This document shows positions 1 through 11,777 of a stretch of DNA of 64,000 nucleotides, one piece after another; within the stretch, counting starts at the first letter, position 1; every line of letters starts with the position of its first letter. The DNA is taken from contig JAJTWR010000113.1 of NCBI GenBank assembly GCA_021613335.1, positions 1,837,501-1,901,500 of the forward strand. The letters are read 5' to 3'. Below the pieces are notes generated by a model. The model was not told the DNA's origin and ran no database searches. It saw nothing but the letters and a program-made list of their open reading frames with translations. The translations under genes were made by a program, and so were the position numbers. Source of the DNA: Whitmania pigra. Its lineage: Eukaryota; Annelida; Clitellata; Hirudinida; Haemopidae.

Positions 1-1819
1 TATAAAATATCAATTTTTTAAATAATTACAATATTAAAAATTTTAAATAACTAAATATTAAAACTATACTCCTTGCCTCTTGTAGCTTAATAATTTGTGT
101 AATGTGAAAAAATGTTCTGGTGGGTTGCTAATTATGCAAATATAAGACATCTCCCGAAAATAAGCCATAGCTTCTTTTGGAGCAAAAAATAATACAAGAC
201 ACTGTCTTATTTTTGTGGAAACACGAATATACACATGTACATGTCATGATCATACGAGTCGTTATCATTCCACCCATTTGATAATGTGAATATATAACAA
301 AATATAGTAACAATATTTGTAACTATAGTGCTGATTGGAGGAGCACACTTTTTCATGTTGACTCCTCTTTGTCAAATCAATTTCAGTCAAGTATTTTACT
401 TTTCAAGATGTCTTCTTTACCGCTTGATATGCTTTTAAAAAGTTTTTAATGCGGGCTCGTAAATCACTATCGATTTCGTATTAAATCGCCGTCGCTTAAA
501 GGCCCTAAAATTTCTATCTCCGGCTGCCGCTACAAATAAAATGTAAGCCAAAGTTCATATATATTAAGTACATGGTTTGAAGAAATGCTCTAAGTTGTAC
601 ATATTGCGTAGTATTCTTTGAATGTTTTTTTTATTTCTGGGCATATTCCTCATTAACTCGTGTTAATTAGGGTCAGTCTGACAGCGGAAGAGTGCGTTTC
701 CTTAAGAGTGACCCTTGAGTTATTTTATTTGGTTGTCTTTTTCTGTTGGTTTTGATTTATTGTTCTACTTAGTCAAATAAAATTTTTCAAAAAAGAAAGA
801 AAACCACTGGAAACTTTCATAGCCACTTCAGACAACTAGGATGGATGCGATCTTCACAAGATGCCAAAGAAAGCCTCGTTTAATCGAAGTTTGTTGGCTC
901 ACAGCAAATAGATTGCAGGAGAATCAAAGGGCCGAACCATTTGAAAACAGGGGAAACTCCTTTGAAGATCTTTGTCGGAGATCCGAAGCAAAGTATTAAG
1001 AATTCACAAAAACAATATTTAATCTTGTCTTTTGATAATTTATTGCATCGATGTTTAAAGTTGCGTTCTTTCTTGCTTGGATAGTCATGTGCTAATAAGG
1101 AATATTTCAGAGACGACTTAGTAAGTTAGTTTATGACTTTGCAACAAATAATTAAATCAGTAATTTATGGTCTGATAATTGAGATTACACATTCCATACG
1201 GATGTGCTGCTAAGGATGGAATTGATTTTGTGAATCGTTTGTTTTTTTTCAATTTCATCGATTAGGTATTTGTACTGTGGATTCTAGGATGCAGGGGAAT
1301 ATTCTAGAATTGGCCTGATTTGTATGTAGAATGTAAGCTTTAAAATATTCTTGTCCTTAGAAAAGGAAGATGTTCAAATTATCTATGCTACTTTACAAGT
1401 GATCATTCAAGGTACGGATCCACCAAGACTCAGATGTTCCTAATTGTGTTTGTTCCGAATAGTTGCAGTACATTTCATAATCATAAAAATTGTATTTCCT
1501 ATTGCACAACATCGTAAACCGGAATATCAATTTAAAAAATACAGTTTATTACAATTAATTGAACTTTTTTAAAATTAGTCATCATGTTAGTTTGTATATA
1601 AGTTTAATAAAATAAAAAATTAATTAATCTAAATTAATTACATCAAAAAATAACTAATAAAATTAAATAAATATAAATTATAATATACAGAATCTTTTGA
1701 ATGCTACATCGAGAGTGAGATAACGCAGAAGAAATTATGAAAGCAACATTCGAACAAACAACTTTGATTTACATACTCATTATAAATTACATCTGAAAAG
1801 AATTCAAATTAAAATTAGA
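1..1819. other. AT-rich non-coding DNA upstream of the SRSF10-like gene
   Basis: I see no convincing coding exon, RNA gene or transposon here. A less AT-rich patch around 790-990 could be an upstream exon or UTR of the next gene, but no conserved protein reads through it. If the nicotinic receptor gene on the minus strand continues leftwards, this stretch may be part of one of its introns. Confidence 0.4.
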
Positions 1820-2809
1820 ATGTCGAGAAATGGACGTAAACCCAATTGCACGTTGATTGTGCGAGGCTTGGCAGATGGAGCGGTAAGCGATGAACTCAAG
1901 GATATTTTCAAAGAATATGGGATTGTGAAAGATGTTTACATTCCATTGGATTATTACACAAGGAGGCAACGTGGATTTGCTTACGTTCAATTCGAAGATC
2001 CGTTGGATGCAAAAGATGCACTCAGATATCTTGACAGAGAAAAATACATGGATCATGAGATGAGAATTGATATCGCCAGGGGAGATAGGAAGACACCCGC
2101 GGAAATGAACTCAAGACAACGCGGCAGTCGCGACAGACGGAATTATGAATATGCCGACCGTCGCAGTCGACGCTACTACGATAATGATGATGACGACCAC
2201 AGAAGGGACAGAAGCAGATCAAGAAACCGTAGGAAAAGGGAGAGATCTCGATCATCATCTAGATCAGAATCTCCGTACAAAAGAAGAAGATACGATGTCT
2301 CTGAATCATCTAGACGACATTGCAGGAGAGACAGATCGAGCTCAGATTCCCGAAGCAAAAGGAGGCACGAATGTCCCCAATCATCCAAAAGATCTTTCAA
2401 AAACGATAAATCCAGGTCAAACAGCAGAGGCTCCAACCGCCTTAAACAAACAGAGTTGGAGCAGAGCCAATCAAAGAAGGACTGCTCTAAATCTCCAGTC
2501 AAAGATTCTCCCATAGTTGATGATGCGAATGTGCAAAGGAGTCCCAGTCTCAACGAATCTGAGAAACAAAGAAAGAAAAGAACGGTATCACATGAATCCA
2601 GGTCAAGGTCAAGGTCAAGATCGCGTAAGTCCAGGTCCAGGTCGAGGTCAAGTTCACATGGTTCAAGGTCAAGATCACGAAATTCCGTGTCAAGATCAAG
2701 GTCCAGATCACGCAATTCCGAGCCAAGGTCAAGATCAAGATCACAAAAGCCCAGGTCGAGGTCAAAGTCAAGTTCACATGATTCTAGGTCTAGGTCTAGG
2801 TCTAGGTAA
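1820..2809 (+). CDS. SRSF10-like SR splicing factor (RRM plus RS domain), apparently intronless
   Basis: The 329-residue ORF has one RNA-recognition motif (about residues 10-85) followed by a long Arg/Ser-rich tail. RNP2 reads LIVRGL and RNP1 reads RGFAYVQF. The stretch VYIPLDYYTRRQRGFAYVQF and the downstream GDRKTP are hallmarks of the SRSF10/SRSF12 group, whose members bind pre-mRNA in the nucleus and modulate splice-site choice. The start is the first ATG of the open frame. The tail ends in a run of RS dipeptides, and the TAA stop lies inside a perfect splice-donor string (AG/GTAAGG), so the ORF may continue by splicing in another isoform. AATAAA signals follow at about 2910 and 2919. Vertebrate SRSF10 genes have introns, so a single-exon copy suggests a retrocopy. 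It lies opposite in strand to the nicotinic receptor exons and possibly inside an intron of that gene. Confidence 0.85.
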   Translation: MSRNGRKPNCTLIVRGLADGAVSDELKDIFKEYGIVKDVYIPLDYYTRRQRGFAYVQFEDPLDAKDALRYLDREKYMDHEMRIDIARGDRKTPAEMNSRQRGSRDRRNYEYADRRSRRYYDNDDDDHRRDRSRSRNRRKRERSRSSSRSESPYKRRRYDVSESSRRHCRRDRSSSDSRSKRRHECPQSSKRSFKNDKSRSNSRGSNRLKQTELEQSQSKKDCSKSPVKDSPIVDDANVQRSPSLNESEKQRKKRTVSHESRSRSRSRSRKSRSRSRSSSHGSRSRSRNSVSRSRSRSRNSEPRSRSRSQKPRSRSKSSSHDSRSRSRSR

Positions 2810-2909
2810 GGTCAAGATCTGGTTCATGATCACAAGCGTGATCATTTAAAAACTTGACTTCAAAATTCATGTTATTTAATTTTGTTTTCATTTTTAAATA
2901 TTTGTCTAA

Positions 2910-2924
2910 AATAAAAGAAATAAA
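2910..2924 (+). other. Two polyadenylation signals for the SRSF10-like gene
   Basis: AATAAA occurs at 2910-2915 and again at 2919-2924, about 100 bases after the stop codon, which is a normal spacing for a 3' UTR. Confidence 0.5.
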
Positions 2925-3692
2925 TAAGGAATACTTCAATGATTATTAATTATTTACATGCGAAGTTATTATGTTGAGTTTCTATTTAAATTGCGTAAAA
3001 ACTGAAAATGAAGGTAAGAGTGAAGCAACTTTCATCCCAGTGTTATCCTAAGCTCTCGAGGAACCCACCTTATAGTGTATGTCTTGGTGGAAAACCGTGA
3101 ACGACCTTGAAAGATTTGAATATTGAAATGCGGTAAAAAGATTCCAGCCTTTTCTACAGGAATCAGTTTAAATAACCATTTGCTTTTGCCATGCCTTTCC
3201 AAGTAACATACTTGATTAGTCTTGGATTTCTTAAAACAGTATCCAAAGAAAAGTGCTTCTTTTGGATTTAATTGTCCAGCGGACATTGTCCCTCTAGTGG
3301 CTTATTACGTGAAGTAAATATTTGGTTTTGATTTTCAATTTTGACTTTAATTACAACTAAGTAATGTTTGCAAATATTTTTTTTTTAAATAATGCTTTAC
3401 TTTCAAATAAAAATATCTTCAATTCATCCATTCCAGAATTAAAATTACCCACAATTGACGAGGATGTAGAACATTTCGCAACAAAATTTCTTGTAATGCA
3501 CTTAATTAAATCTTTTTGTCAAGCGCTTGAGGATTTGATTTTTGGAATGAGAATAACTGGACTAGCGTTGACAGGGTTGAATTTGGAAATCAATATTTCG
3601 ACATTTTTGCTAAAATATAAATGTGGGGCTTCAGTTTTTCTATTTTAACCTGCGCCTAAGAAATGATTCACTTGCTGGCCAAAATTTTTTCT
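2925..3692. other. Non-coding stretch between the SRSF10-like gene and the ATT array
   Basis: The patch at 3030-3290 has more balanced base composition and an 84-codon open frame on the minus strand, but I recognise no domain and see no clear splice context. The rest is AT-rich and featureless. Confidence 0.3.
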
Positions 3693-4076
<384 letters not shown>

Positions 4077-4767
4077 TCATGTTATTAAATAATTTTTCGT
4101 TTTGTAAATTTAAAGTGGCTCGCTACCAAGTTAGGAATATAATAAAACAATTAGTTAAAATAATAAAAAATGAAGGTTTGTAGATTATGTCAAATTAAAG
4201 TCATTATGTTGATATTAGATCAACGAATTATTTTCAACATTATGTAATTTTATAGTGTCCCTTACGATGGTAAGGTTTCATGATGTATTACAAAGAAAAA
4301 TAAAAGAGACTTGGTAGAAATGTGAGACTTAACTTACGTTATTAGAAACACGATATCGTTGCGTAATCCAAAAAGTTCAACATGCAACCATATGTAGACC
4401 TATAAATACACAACCATATATAGATATGCTCACTTACATTCCGACACATCCAAATCATCTCAGTTATGCAACGGACTATAATCAAATAAATAAATACATT
4501 CAGACACACATTACCATGCACAAATGGCAGAAATGATGACAGCTTGTCAAAAAGGACGTGAAATTTATGATGGCAAGCTTTGAACATATTTGCACTTAGT
4601 CTATTAATATTATTTTTTATAATTTAAAAAAAACTTGCAAAACTGCTAAAAGTATGCAAAAAATATTAAATGAAAGATAAGTTTACAGGTACTTTATATG
4701 TCGTTGCTTTTAAACGATATTGCAACCTGAGCCAAAAGTAATGGTGATAACGATCTTCATATTTTTA
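4077..4767. other. Spacer between two opposed triplet arrays
   Basis: AT-rich sequence with no recognisable gene or element. It would be the loop if the flanking ATT and AAT arrays pair. It probably lies within the nicotinic receptor gene, downstream of its 45-nt exon. Confidence 0.35.
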
Positions 4768-5080
<313 letters not shown>

Positions 5081-5102
5081 GTATTTGTAATACATTACAA
5101 AC

Positions 5103-8100
5103 CTGATTGAGCCAACAATTTGTTGTGATGATTTGGTTCTTTTCGTCCTGAATTAAAGTTGAAAAGTGCAATTATTTTCAAGTATTCAATGTTTTTTTTA
5201 TATTAATTTATTAATATAAATTAGTTAATTGTTTTAATCAAATTAAGCTGAAGATAAATGAATTACTTCAAAATTATTTCAATACATTCAATAAAAAATC
5301 AAGCTATTACGGCTTAGAGAAACTTGATTTTGAGCAAAATTGTTTTTCAAGCTGTTAAAATATTTTGCATGGTGAAAATTTCACTTTTAAAATTTAAAAT
5401 TTATTTTGCTTTGATTTATTTTAAGAACATCAAACAGAAACTAAATTACATAGATAATAGAAATGCAAATGAAATGAATTCCAAAGACCAAAATAAAAAC
5501 AACCCAAAGGAATTCATATACCTATACAGAAGAACAATTGATAAAAACGAAAAACAACTGGAAAATATAGTAATTTAAATTTAATGACGTTAGTTATAAA
5601 ATCACTTCAAAACAAATCATCTTCTTTATTTTCTTTCACTCGTCAGATAACATCTGTGACCATATGTTGTAAAATTGAATTTTTTATGAATCCGCTTCAA
5701 TCCAAGCCACTCTCGTTGCATCTTTCAAATTCTGAACCGAATAAACCTGTGTTCCATTTTCCTGATATTATTTGACAATAAACCTATTATTATTATTTTT
5801 TTATTTTGAAAATATTTTTAATAAACTGTTTTTTATTAATTTTTGATATGACTTATGTGGCTGGATGGCATCTTCACGCTTCTTTATTTTTCCTTCCCGA
5901 TGGAAGTTGAACAAATCGGTAAATAACAACAATCCAACAATTTATTTTGAAACAACAAACTCTTGTTTGAAATTATTTCCACAATTGTTTGTCGTTGAAG
6001 AATAATTTACATTATTTGTGCTTCCTTTGAAGTTCTCTTGCAATTAATTTTTATTGTTTCTATTGAAATTTCAGATGAATTTATGAAAATTCCTTTAAAA
6101 GCTTGAATACAAAAGCTTTAAGATATTGTCAATTCTAATTGTAATTGTCTAATGATGAATAGTTGAATAAAATAAAATTAAATAGTTGTAAAATTCAACT
6201 TTCATCCTACAAGTACTATTCATGCACTGCAGATCAGCTGTTAAAAATTAAACAGCAATTACGTTCTAAGAATCGGAAGGAATAACATCGTGGAAGCATG
6301 GAATACGTTTGTCGATTTAAAAAGCTGTAAAAATATTCCGCTGGAAAAAGCGTCAATCATAAACTGAGGTTCATTAGTCGTCATTAAAAGTGATAAATCT
6401 CTAAATAAAGTGTAACGTTATTTGTGACTTTACTTTTTTAAATATGAAATATCCGCGAATAATACATTGAGGAGTAACACATTAATAAGCTGAAAGCCAA
6501 TCCATTCATCTATTGATTTTAATCAATTATTCATCCATCTATCCTATCAACAACAGTCCTATTTATTCATCCTTCTATCCATCCTTCCTTCTAAACTGAC
6601 TTTCCAAATTGACCTCCAGTATGAAGCGTTTCAGGCTCACCTCCATATATCACCTGCCCTTGTTCCGCGCACGTCACCCGTGAAAGACTTCGGCTAGTTT
6701 TTCGACATGGTTTGGCTTACGTATGAAGAACGACTATGAGAATTTATTATATTTGAAGGTAATAAACTTCAATTACTGCTCATAAATTTCCTGCATTTTT
6801 TACAAGGGGAGAAAGAAATAGTTTCAGTTCATTTTTGAGTAATTTTTAAATTAAAAAGCAATTTTGGAGTTAACTGAAATATTCTAAAGTTTTGATCTGC
6901 GTTTCTTTCAAAACGTTTTGTTGAAGTCTAAGAATTATTAATTGAAACTTTTGGTTTAAAAAAAAAAGAAATGTAATTATAAAATAAAATTTTATTTATT
7001 TATTTAAGCTAATATTTAAAGTGCCGAAAGCATGGCAGGATCTAAAAGGCGCTGTTACAATCAAAACATTTCAGTTCTACAGTCGAGCGGGTTAGATTTT
7101 TAAAAGAATTTTTATATGTTAATGAATGGGAAAGTTAAATAAATGAGTTTTACGGTTGTTTTTGATCAACCGCAAATTTTCGGACGATCTGACGTGAGAC
7201 GGGAGATCGTTCCACGTCCTCGGTCCACATGCATGAAAGGATCTGTCTCCGTAGTGCACGCGGCGGGTCTTTGGGATGATAAAGTTTGTGGTGTCAGACG
7301 AGCGGATCGAGGCCCTTCCCCGTTGAGATGCCCTTGTAGTGAGGAGTTCATTTAGGTATTGGGGAGACCGGTGAGTATGAGCTTTATAGACCATGAGAGC
7401 AATCTTGTAAGGTATTCGTTTTGTGATGATAAATAAATAAATAAATAAATAATAAATAAATAAAAAGATGTGAAATAATTTTTAAATTTTAAATATTGAC
7501 AAAACCTCGCGAAAGATATTCGCAGAAAAAAATAGAAAAATTAACGAATTGACGAAAAATATTGCAAAAAATTTGACGATGCAGATGAAGTAATTACGAA
7601 ATTAATAAAATTATAAACAAGAAAAAGTACAAAAGTTATGATTATAAACAATAAAAATAATTCCAAATAAATGAATTGTTCGCGTTTGTTCAGTCGAGCG
7701 AAAAGAGTGTTAGGGATCAACAATTCCGCAAATCAAGGAAATGCATCTGAGTTTTTAAATTTATTTTTAAAAGGAATTTAATCGTTCAATTGATTTTTTG
7801 CTGGAATGCCAGCTCCAGTTTCCAAATTATTAATATTATTTTTATTGATATTATTATCTCCGATAATTATAAAATAAGGATTTATCATTAACTATTCACT
7901 CACTTAAATTATTAAAAACCCTATTTACCCCGTGCATGAATTATTTCAATTGAATTGTTTGAGAATCGAATTAATTCACATTCAATTCACCGAATTTCAA
8001 GAAATCCTCAATCAAAACCTTCCAGTTATCTACGCTAATTCTCATGGGATTGGGGACTGATCTTCTGTGAGATCCCAAATACCCAGCTGTCCGCTGAGAT

Positions 8101-8664
8101 ATTTTCCTTTCACTTATCAGCCGAGTCCTCATCGGCGAGGGATTCAGCACGATATAAGTTCCGAAAGGTTGGAATTGATATTTCAATTCAACGTGCCAAT
8201 CTATCCATCTTTTCATCCATCAAACCACCCACCCATCCATCGATCCACCCGTCCACCTGTCCAAAAAGGTTCAGGGCTGGATCGAAACCCACTTGAGTAT
8301 GTTAAATCTTCTGGAATTTCTGAAGCAATTGAACATTTTCCAGTTTTATTTTAGTTTAATTAAGTTTTCGTAATTATTTGTTATTTTTTTATTTAATAAT
8401 CATGTTATGTATAATATCTGTTATTAGTTATTATTGAGTTATACATTAGTAAATCAAAAAGAAAATTACTTACACGATTTTATTCTTCAAATAATTAAAT
8501 TAAATGTAAAGAAATCAGAAAACAGCTCACGACGTCAATGATTTGTGAAAGGGCCAATCCGAAGGTGACATTGAGAGGTTGAGAATAATTTGTGGATGGA
8601 CGAACACGGAGGTCATAACCTTTCATGAGGTCACGGATCAACCTGTACTCTGCATCGCCCTGAC
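5103..8664 (-). CDS. Nicotinic acetylcholine receptor subunit, two exons of the extracellular domain (partial)
   Basis: Two exons on the minus strand match the start of the ligand-binding domain of Cys-loop receptors. The exon at 8664-8531 (134 nt, phase 1 to 0) encodes IRDLMKGYD, then VRPS, then VTFGLALSQIIDV. The exon at 5147-5103 (45 nt, phase 0 to 0) encodes DEKNQIITTNCWLNQ. Joined, they give the family's continuous IIDVDEKNQ motif, and the 45-nt exon has the size typical of neuronal nAChR genes. Both have good AG/GT borders. The family forms pentameric acetylcholine-gated cation channels at the plasma membrane. The loop-D, Cys-loop and transmembrane exons are not visible downstream (positions 1-5100), so they lie outside the window or have been lost. 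The intron between these exons is about 3.4 kb and contains a LINE tail. A possible signal-peptide exon lies at 10272-10320. Confidence 0.8.
5148..6985. other. Left part of the large receptor intron
   Basis: AT-rich sequence without recognisable genes. The open frames at 5324-5578 and 5584-5775 have no domain and the composition of the surrounding DNA. A decayed ATCC/ATTC-type tract is visible at about 6500-6595. Confidence 0.4.
6990..7400 (-). mobile_element. 5'-truncated non-LTR retrotransposon (C-terminal tail of the RT ORF)
   Basis: The minus-strand frame 7394-7119 (91 codons) resembles the extreme C terminus of CR1/Jockey-type reverse transcriptase ORFs: a PQYLNELL segment, a YGDRSFHACGPRTWNDLP block, and a final KTHLFNF. 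This tail follows the thumb region in such elements. A TAAA-type tail on the minus strand near 7005-6990 would mark its 3' end. No RT catalytic core is present, so it is a typical 5'-truncated insertion. It lies in the nicotinic receptor intron, in the same orientation as the gene. A short AAAT tract at about 7430-7463 flanks it. Confidence 0.7.
7470..8530. other. Right part of the large receptor intron
   Basis: Mostly AT-rich and non-coding. A more GC-balanced patch at 8040-8270 ends in a decayed CATC/CACC-rich tract at about 8195-8262. The open frames across it do not resemble a known protein. Confidence 0.35.
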
Positions 8665-10271
8665 CTAAAAACATTTCGTGACCTCATTAAGAAATTTTTC
8701 AAGAGGATGCTACATCAGGACAAAGGAAAAAAATGATACTGCTTTCTTTCATAATTTCTTATTTAAAGCGTTTAAAACTTCACATTCTTTATGTTTTCTG
8801 TAATTTTATGAAAACAAAATATGTTATTCCATAAAAAAGTATGACCAATTTTCAATGAGCAAATTGAATTAAATTAAATTACTTAACCATTGAATTAACA
8901 AAAATTAATTAAAAATCTATTTTGTGTGTTCCAGAATGCATTAAAGCAAAAAAATTGCATAGAATTAAAAATCAAAACAAGGGCATACATTTTATGCTCC
9001 CATTAAACGAATTAAATGAAATTCATTCGGAATCCATTAAATATAAACATTGATCGATGAGAATTAAATTATTTCTTCTTCATAGATTTCATGTTATTTT
9101 CCTTACTGAATGAAAGAAAACTTATTTGACATTTTGGAATTACTTTTTTGTAGAATGATGATGATGATTATTATTTTTTTTTAAACTATTATTATTATTA
9201 TTTCTTGATGTTTTTGTCGACAATTTACCAGTTTCCTCACACACAACAGACACTTTTTTTAATAATTTAAACTTTTGCTTTGTAATTACAAATGAATAAA
9301 TAAATAAGTAAATAATGTTTTTATTACAAAGCGAACCGTCACATTTGATGAGAATAAAGATCGCATTACGATACCAGCTCTCTTAAATTGTGTCGTTGCA
9401 ACAAAAATACAAAAATACGAAAATATCGTCGAATGCAGGGGCAAACGTTATTCGTGAAAACACAATCATTGGTTGCCAGGCAACGAAGCTGATTACATTA
9501 CGATGACAGCCAATGCTGTCGGTCATTTAATCAATGACCCGTGAGATTTGAAATTGCGTAAATGAGAATAAAAATGAAAATATTTATGCGTTTTAAATGA
9601 AAATAAATGGATAAATAATGCAAAATGTGTTTGACATATTAAACAAGTACTTTGAAATAAACATGGGATGCTTAAAAGAATTTCTTAACACAAAAAAAAT
9701 TAAAACTACAAATATATTTGTAAATAAAATGTAAACAAAAAATAAGAACAAAAATTAACTTAAGTGAAGACATAATCTGATTTAACAAGTTCTAACATTA
9801 TTTATTGTTGTTAAATAATTTAATTAAATTATATTATATTTAATTTTTAATTTACTAGTATTAAATAATAATTACACCATGGTTTGGAGATTTCAGCATC
9901 ACCCTGCGAGATTTAAAGTTAATGTATATTCATGAGTTCCTTGTCGGATGAAACTTTATTGAATTCATTGGCATACTCTATTAATTTATGTGATGCTTAT
10001 ATGATGGTGGATTAAAATAATTAACATTTATTCATCATGTCTGACGTAAATTATTAAATAAATGAAGAATCAAAGAAAAAAGTATAATAAATAAAAAATA
10101 CTCGTATTCTGGTAATCTAATATTTCTTAATAATATATTAAAATCTAATGTTTAAATTAATTTAAATTAATCGAAAATAATTTATGCTCAAAAATAAATA
10201 TAAGTTACATTTACATTTATTTATCCAATATTTTACGTGCTCGATGTAATCCCAAAGGGATGTAAAGGCAC
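8665..10271. other. Non-coding DNA upstream of the first certain receptor exon
   Basis: AT-rich with short homopolymer and triplet runs. The only notable site is a palindromic X-box-like sequence at 9472-9484 in a less AT-rich island (about 9350-9550). If the tentative signal exon at 10.3 kb is real, this is receptor intron 1. Confidence 0.4.
9472..9484. promoter_or_regulatory. Candidate RFX-type X-box
   Basis: GTTGCCAGGCAAC is a perfect palindrome of two GTTGCC half-sites separated by one base, the arrangement bound by RFX transcription factors, which control ciliary and sensory-neuron genes. A weaker relative (GGTACCAAGGCAAC) occurs near 15195. Function is inference only. Confidence 0.35.
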
Positions 10272-10320
10272 GGGTTATTATAACGATGATAACGAGCAAA
10301 GCCATTCCTGATGATGCCAT
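10272..10320 (-). CDS. Tentative signal-peptide exon of the nicotinic receptor subunit
   Basis: On the minus strand an ATG at 10320 opens MASSGMALLVIIVIIT, a plausible signal peptide. The segment could end in phase 1 after 49 nt, and the downstream receptor exon starts with the complementary two bases, so the junction would keep the frame. The donor after it (GTGCCT) is weak. The surrounding 10.23-10.51 kb is less AT-rich than its neighbours, as expected for a first exon. This could equally be a chance hydrophobic frame. Confidence 0.35.
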
Positions 10321-10654
10321 GCCCCGGAGATGGATAGGATGAGGAATTTGACGAAGAGGGCGGCGTTTGATGTTTTGGCGCGAGATAAACTAAGCATTGA
10401 TTGCTACGACAGAACTGGATCCCGAAAAATCATCTGACAATCTGCCATGGAGTTTTGAGGGCACTCAATGTCTGTGATATCCACGTTAACTTTACGCCTA
10501 CCATGAATAATTACACATAACGACGGTGTTAATCAATATTAAGATGTATTAATTGCTAATATGAAATTTAAAATAACCAAAAATATTTAATAATTTGCAA
10601 ATACCCTATTTATACCCATATAACATGAGCGTTATGTTCGATTTTACGATTTAA

Positions 10655-10882
10655 CCTCGCACCCGGCACCCCGTCAAAACAGCCCGGCGACAGAATAGCC
10701 CCGACAAAACAGCCCCGACAAAACCGCCCCGATAAAACAGCCCCGTCGAAACAGCCCGGCGTCAAAATAGCCCAGGACGGAAAAATCCCGTCAAAATGGC
10801 CCCGTCAAAATAGCCCCGACAAAACAACCCGGCGACAAAACAAGCCGGCGACAAAATAGCCCCGTCAAAACAGCCCTGTCAC
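10655..10882 (+). repeat. GC-rich minisatellite built on AAAACAGCCCCGAC-like units
   Basis: About fifteen degenerate copies of a 13-15 bp unit alternating AAAA with CAGCCCCG/CGGCGAC-type blocks. The composition contrasts sharply with the AT-rich surroundings. It ends directly against a hAT-type terminal sequence at 10883. Confidence 0.8.
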
Positions 10883-11290
10883 CAGGGTCGGACTGGCTTA
10901 AAAAATCGGCCCGGGAAATTTTATTTAACTCCTAGTTTGATCAACTTAAACATAAGAAACACTAGAGTCTAAAATTTCTATTCACTATTAACTATTATAA
11001 CAGCTTTTTCATCGTTTCACTAGTCGATGCTAAAACATCAATGATTTCATTGTTATTGATTCTTGGAAAAGAGTCTTTCTCACAAGACATCAGCATGAAT
11101 TATCGTAGAATTGACTGGTTCAGAAAATTTCTTAATCTGTTCAAAACGTATTTCAATTTTGAAAACGACCTCTCACAAGCAACTTGTGATGAGGATAATG
11201 TCAACACAAATTTGCAAGCCAGATACAAATTTGAATAAGCAAGACTATGCAAATTAAACTTCTGGAGAACAATAATAACAACAAACAATA
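10883..11290 (-). mobile_element. hAT transposon 3' fragment (ZMYM1-like dimerisation domain)
   Basis: The minus-strand frame 11288-11100 contains SSQVACERSFSKLKYVLNRL, the signature of the C-terminal hAT dimerisation region; an in-frame stop follows and related sequence continues beyond it. The block starting CAGGGTCGGACTGGC at 10883 looks like the terminal inverted repeat at the transposase's 3' end. I could not find the matching opposite terminus. This is a decayed, internally disrupted copy. Confidence 0.65.
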
Positions 11291-11777
11291 CTCAAAACGG
11301 TCAAAGCATTCAAGCCACTAATTTCGAATTAAATTTTGATTCAGTTTCACAACATTTTTTAACAAATGAAGCCGTGTCACAGAGCATGGTACATCAGCAT
11401 AACTTTAGTATCTGCTTTAAGAATTGATCTCAATTTATTTAAAAATCCTTGTTTCTTTCAATGCAATTATAAAGTCTATTGCACATGAGCCACATTTCAT
11501 GTTCAGATCAATGGTTTATCCATTTATGGTTCTTGAAAGAGAGACTTCAACTTTGAAATCTCTGCTATAATTTCATGATTTTTTTTTGGACCTTTTTGGA
11601 CCTCAACAATTCTATAACTTCACAGTGAAGCTACATCTCAAAACATGATACATCTGATACATCCAATTTTGGTCAACTGCAGCAAGCTCATGAATCGTTA
11701 ATCAGTTCATTGAAGTTATTAAACAATTTATTAAAAGACATAATGCACATTCAAAGAATCAATCAGAAGAAAAATAA

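Noticed and set aside
2176..2715. Minus-strand Asp/Leu-repeat ORF opposite the RS domain
   Set aside because: It is the complementary shadow of the Arg/Ser codons of the SRSF10-like gene.
3032..3286. 84-codon minus-strand ORF of balanced composition as a receptor exon
   Set aside because: It does not contain the expected loop or Trp motifs of the next nicotinic receptor exon, and no other domain is recognisable.
10655..10882. A CRISPR-like array
   Set aside because: The units are contiguous degenerate 13-15 bp repeats without unique spacers, and the DNA is eukaryotic.
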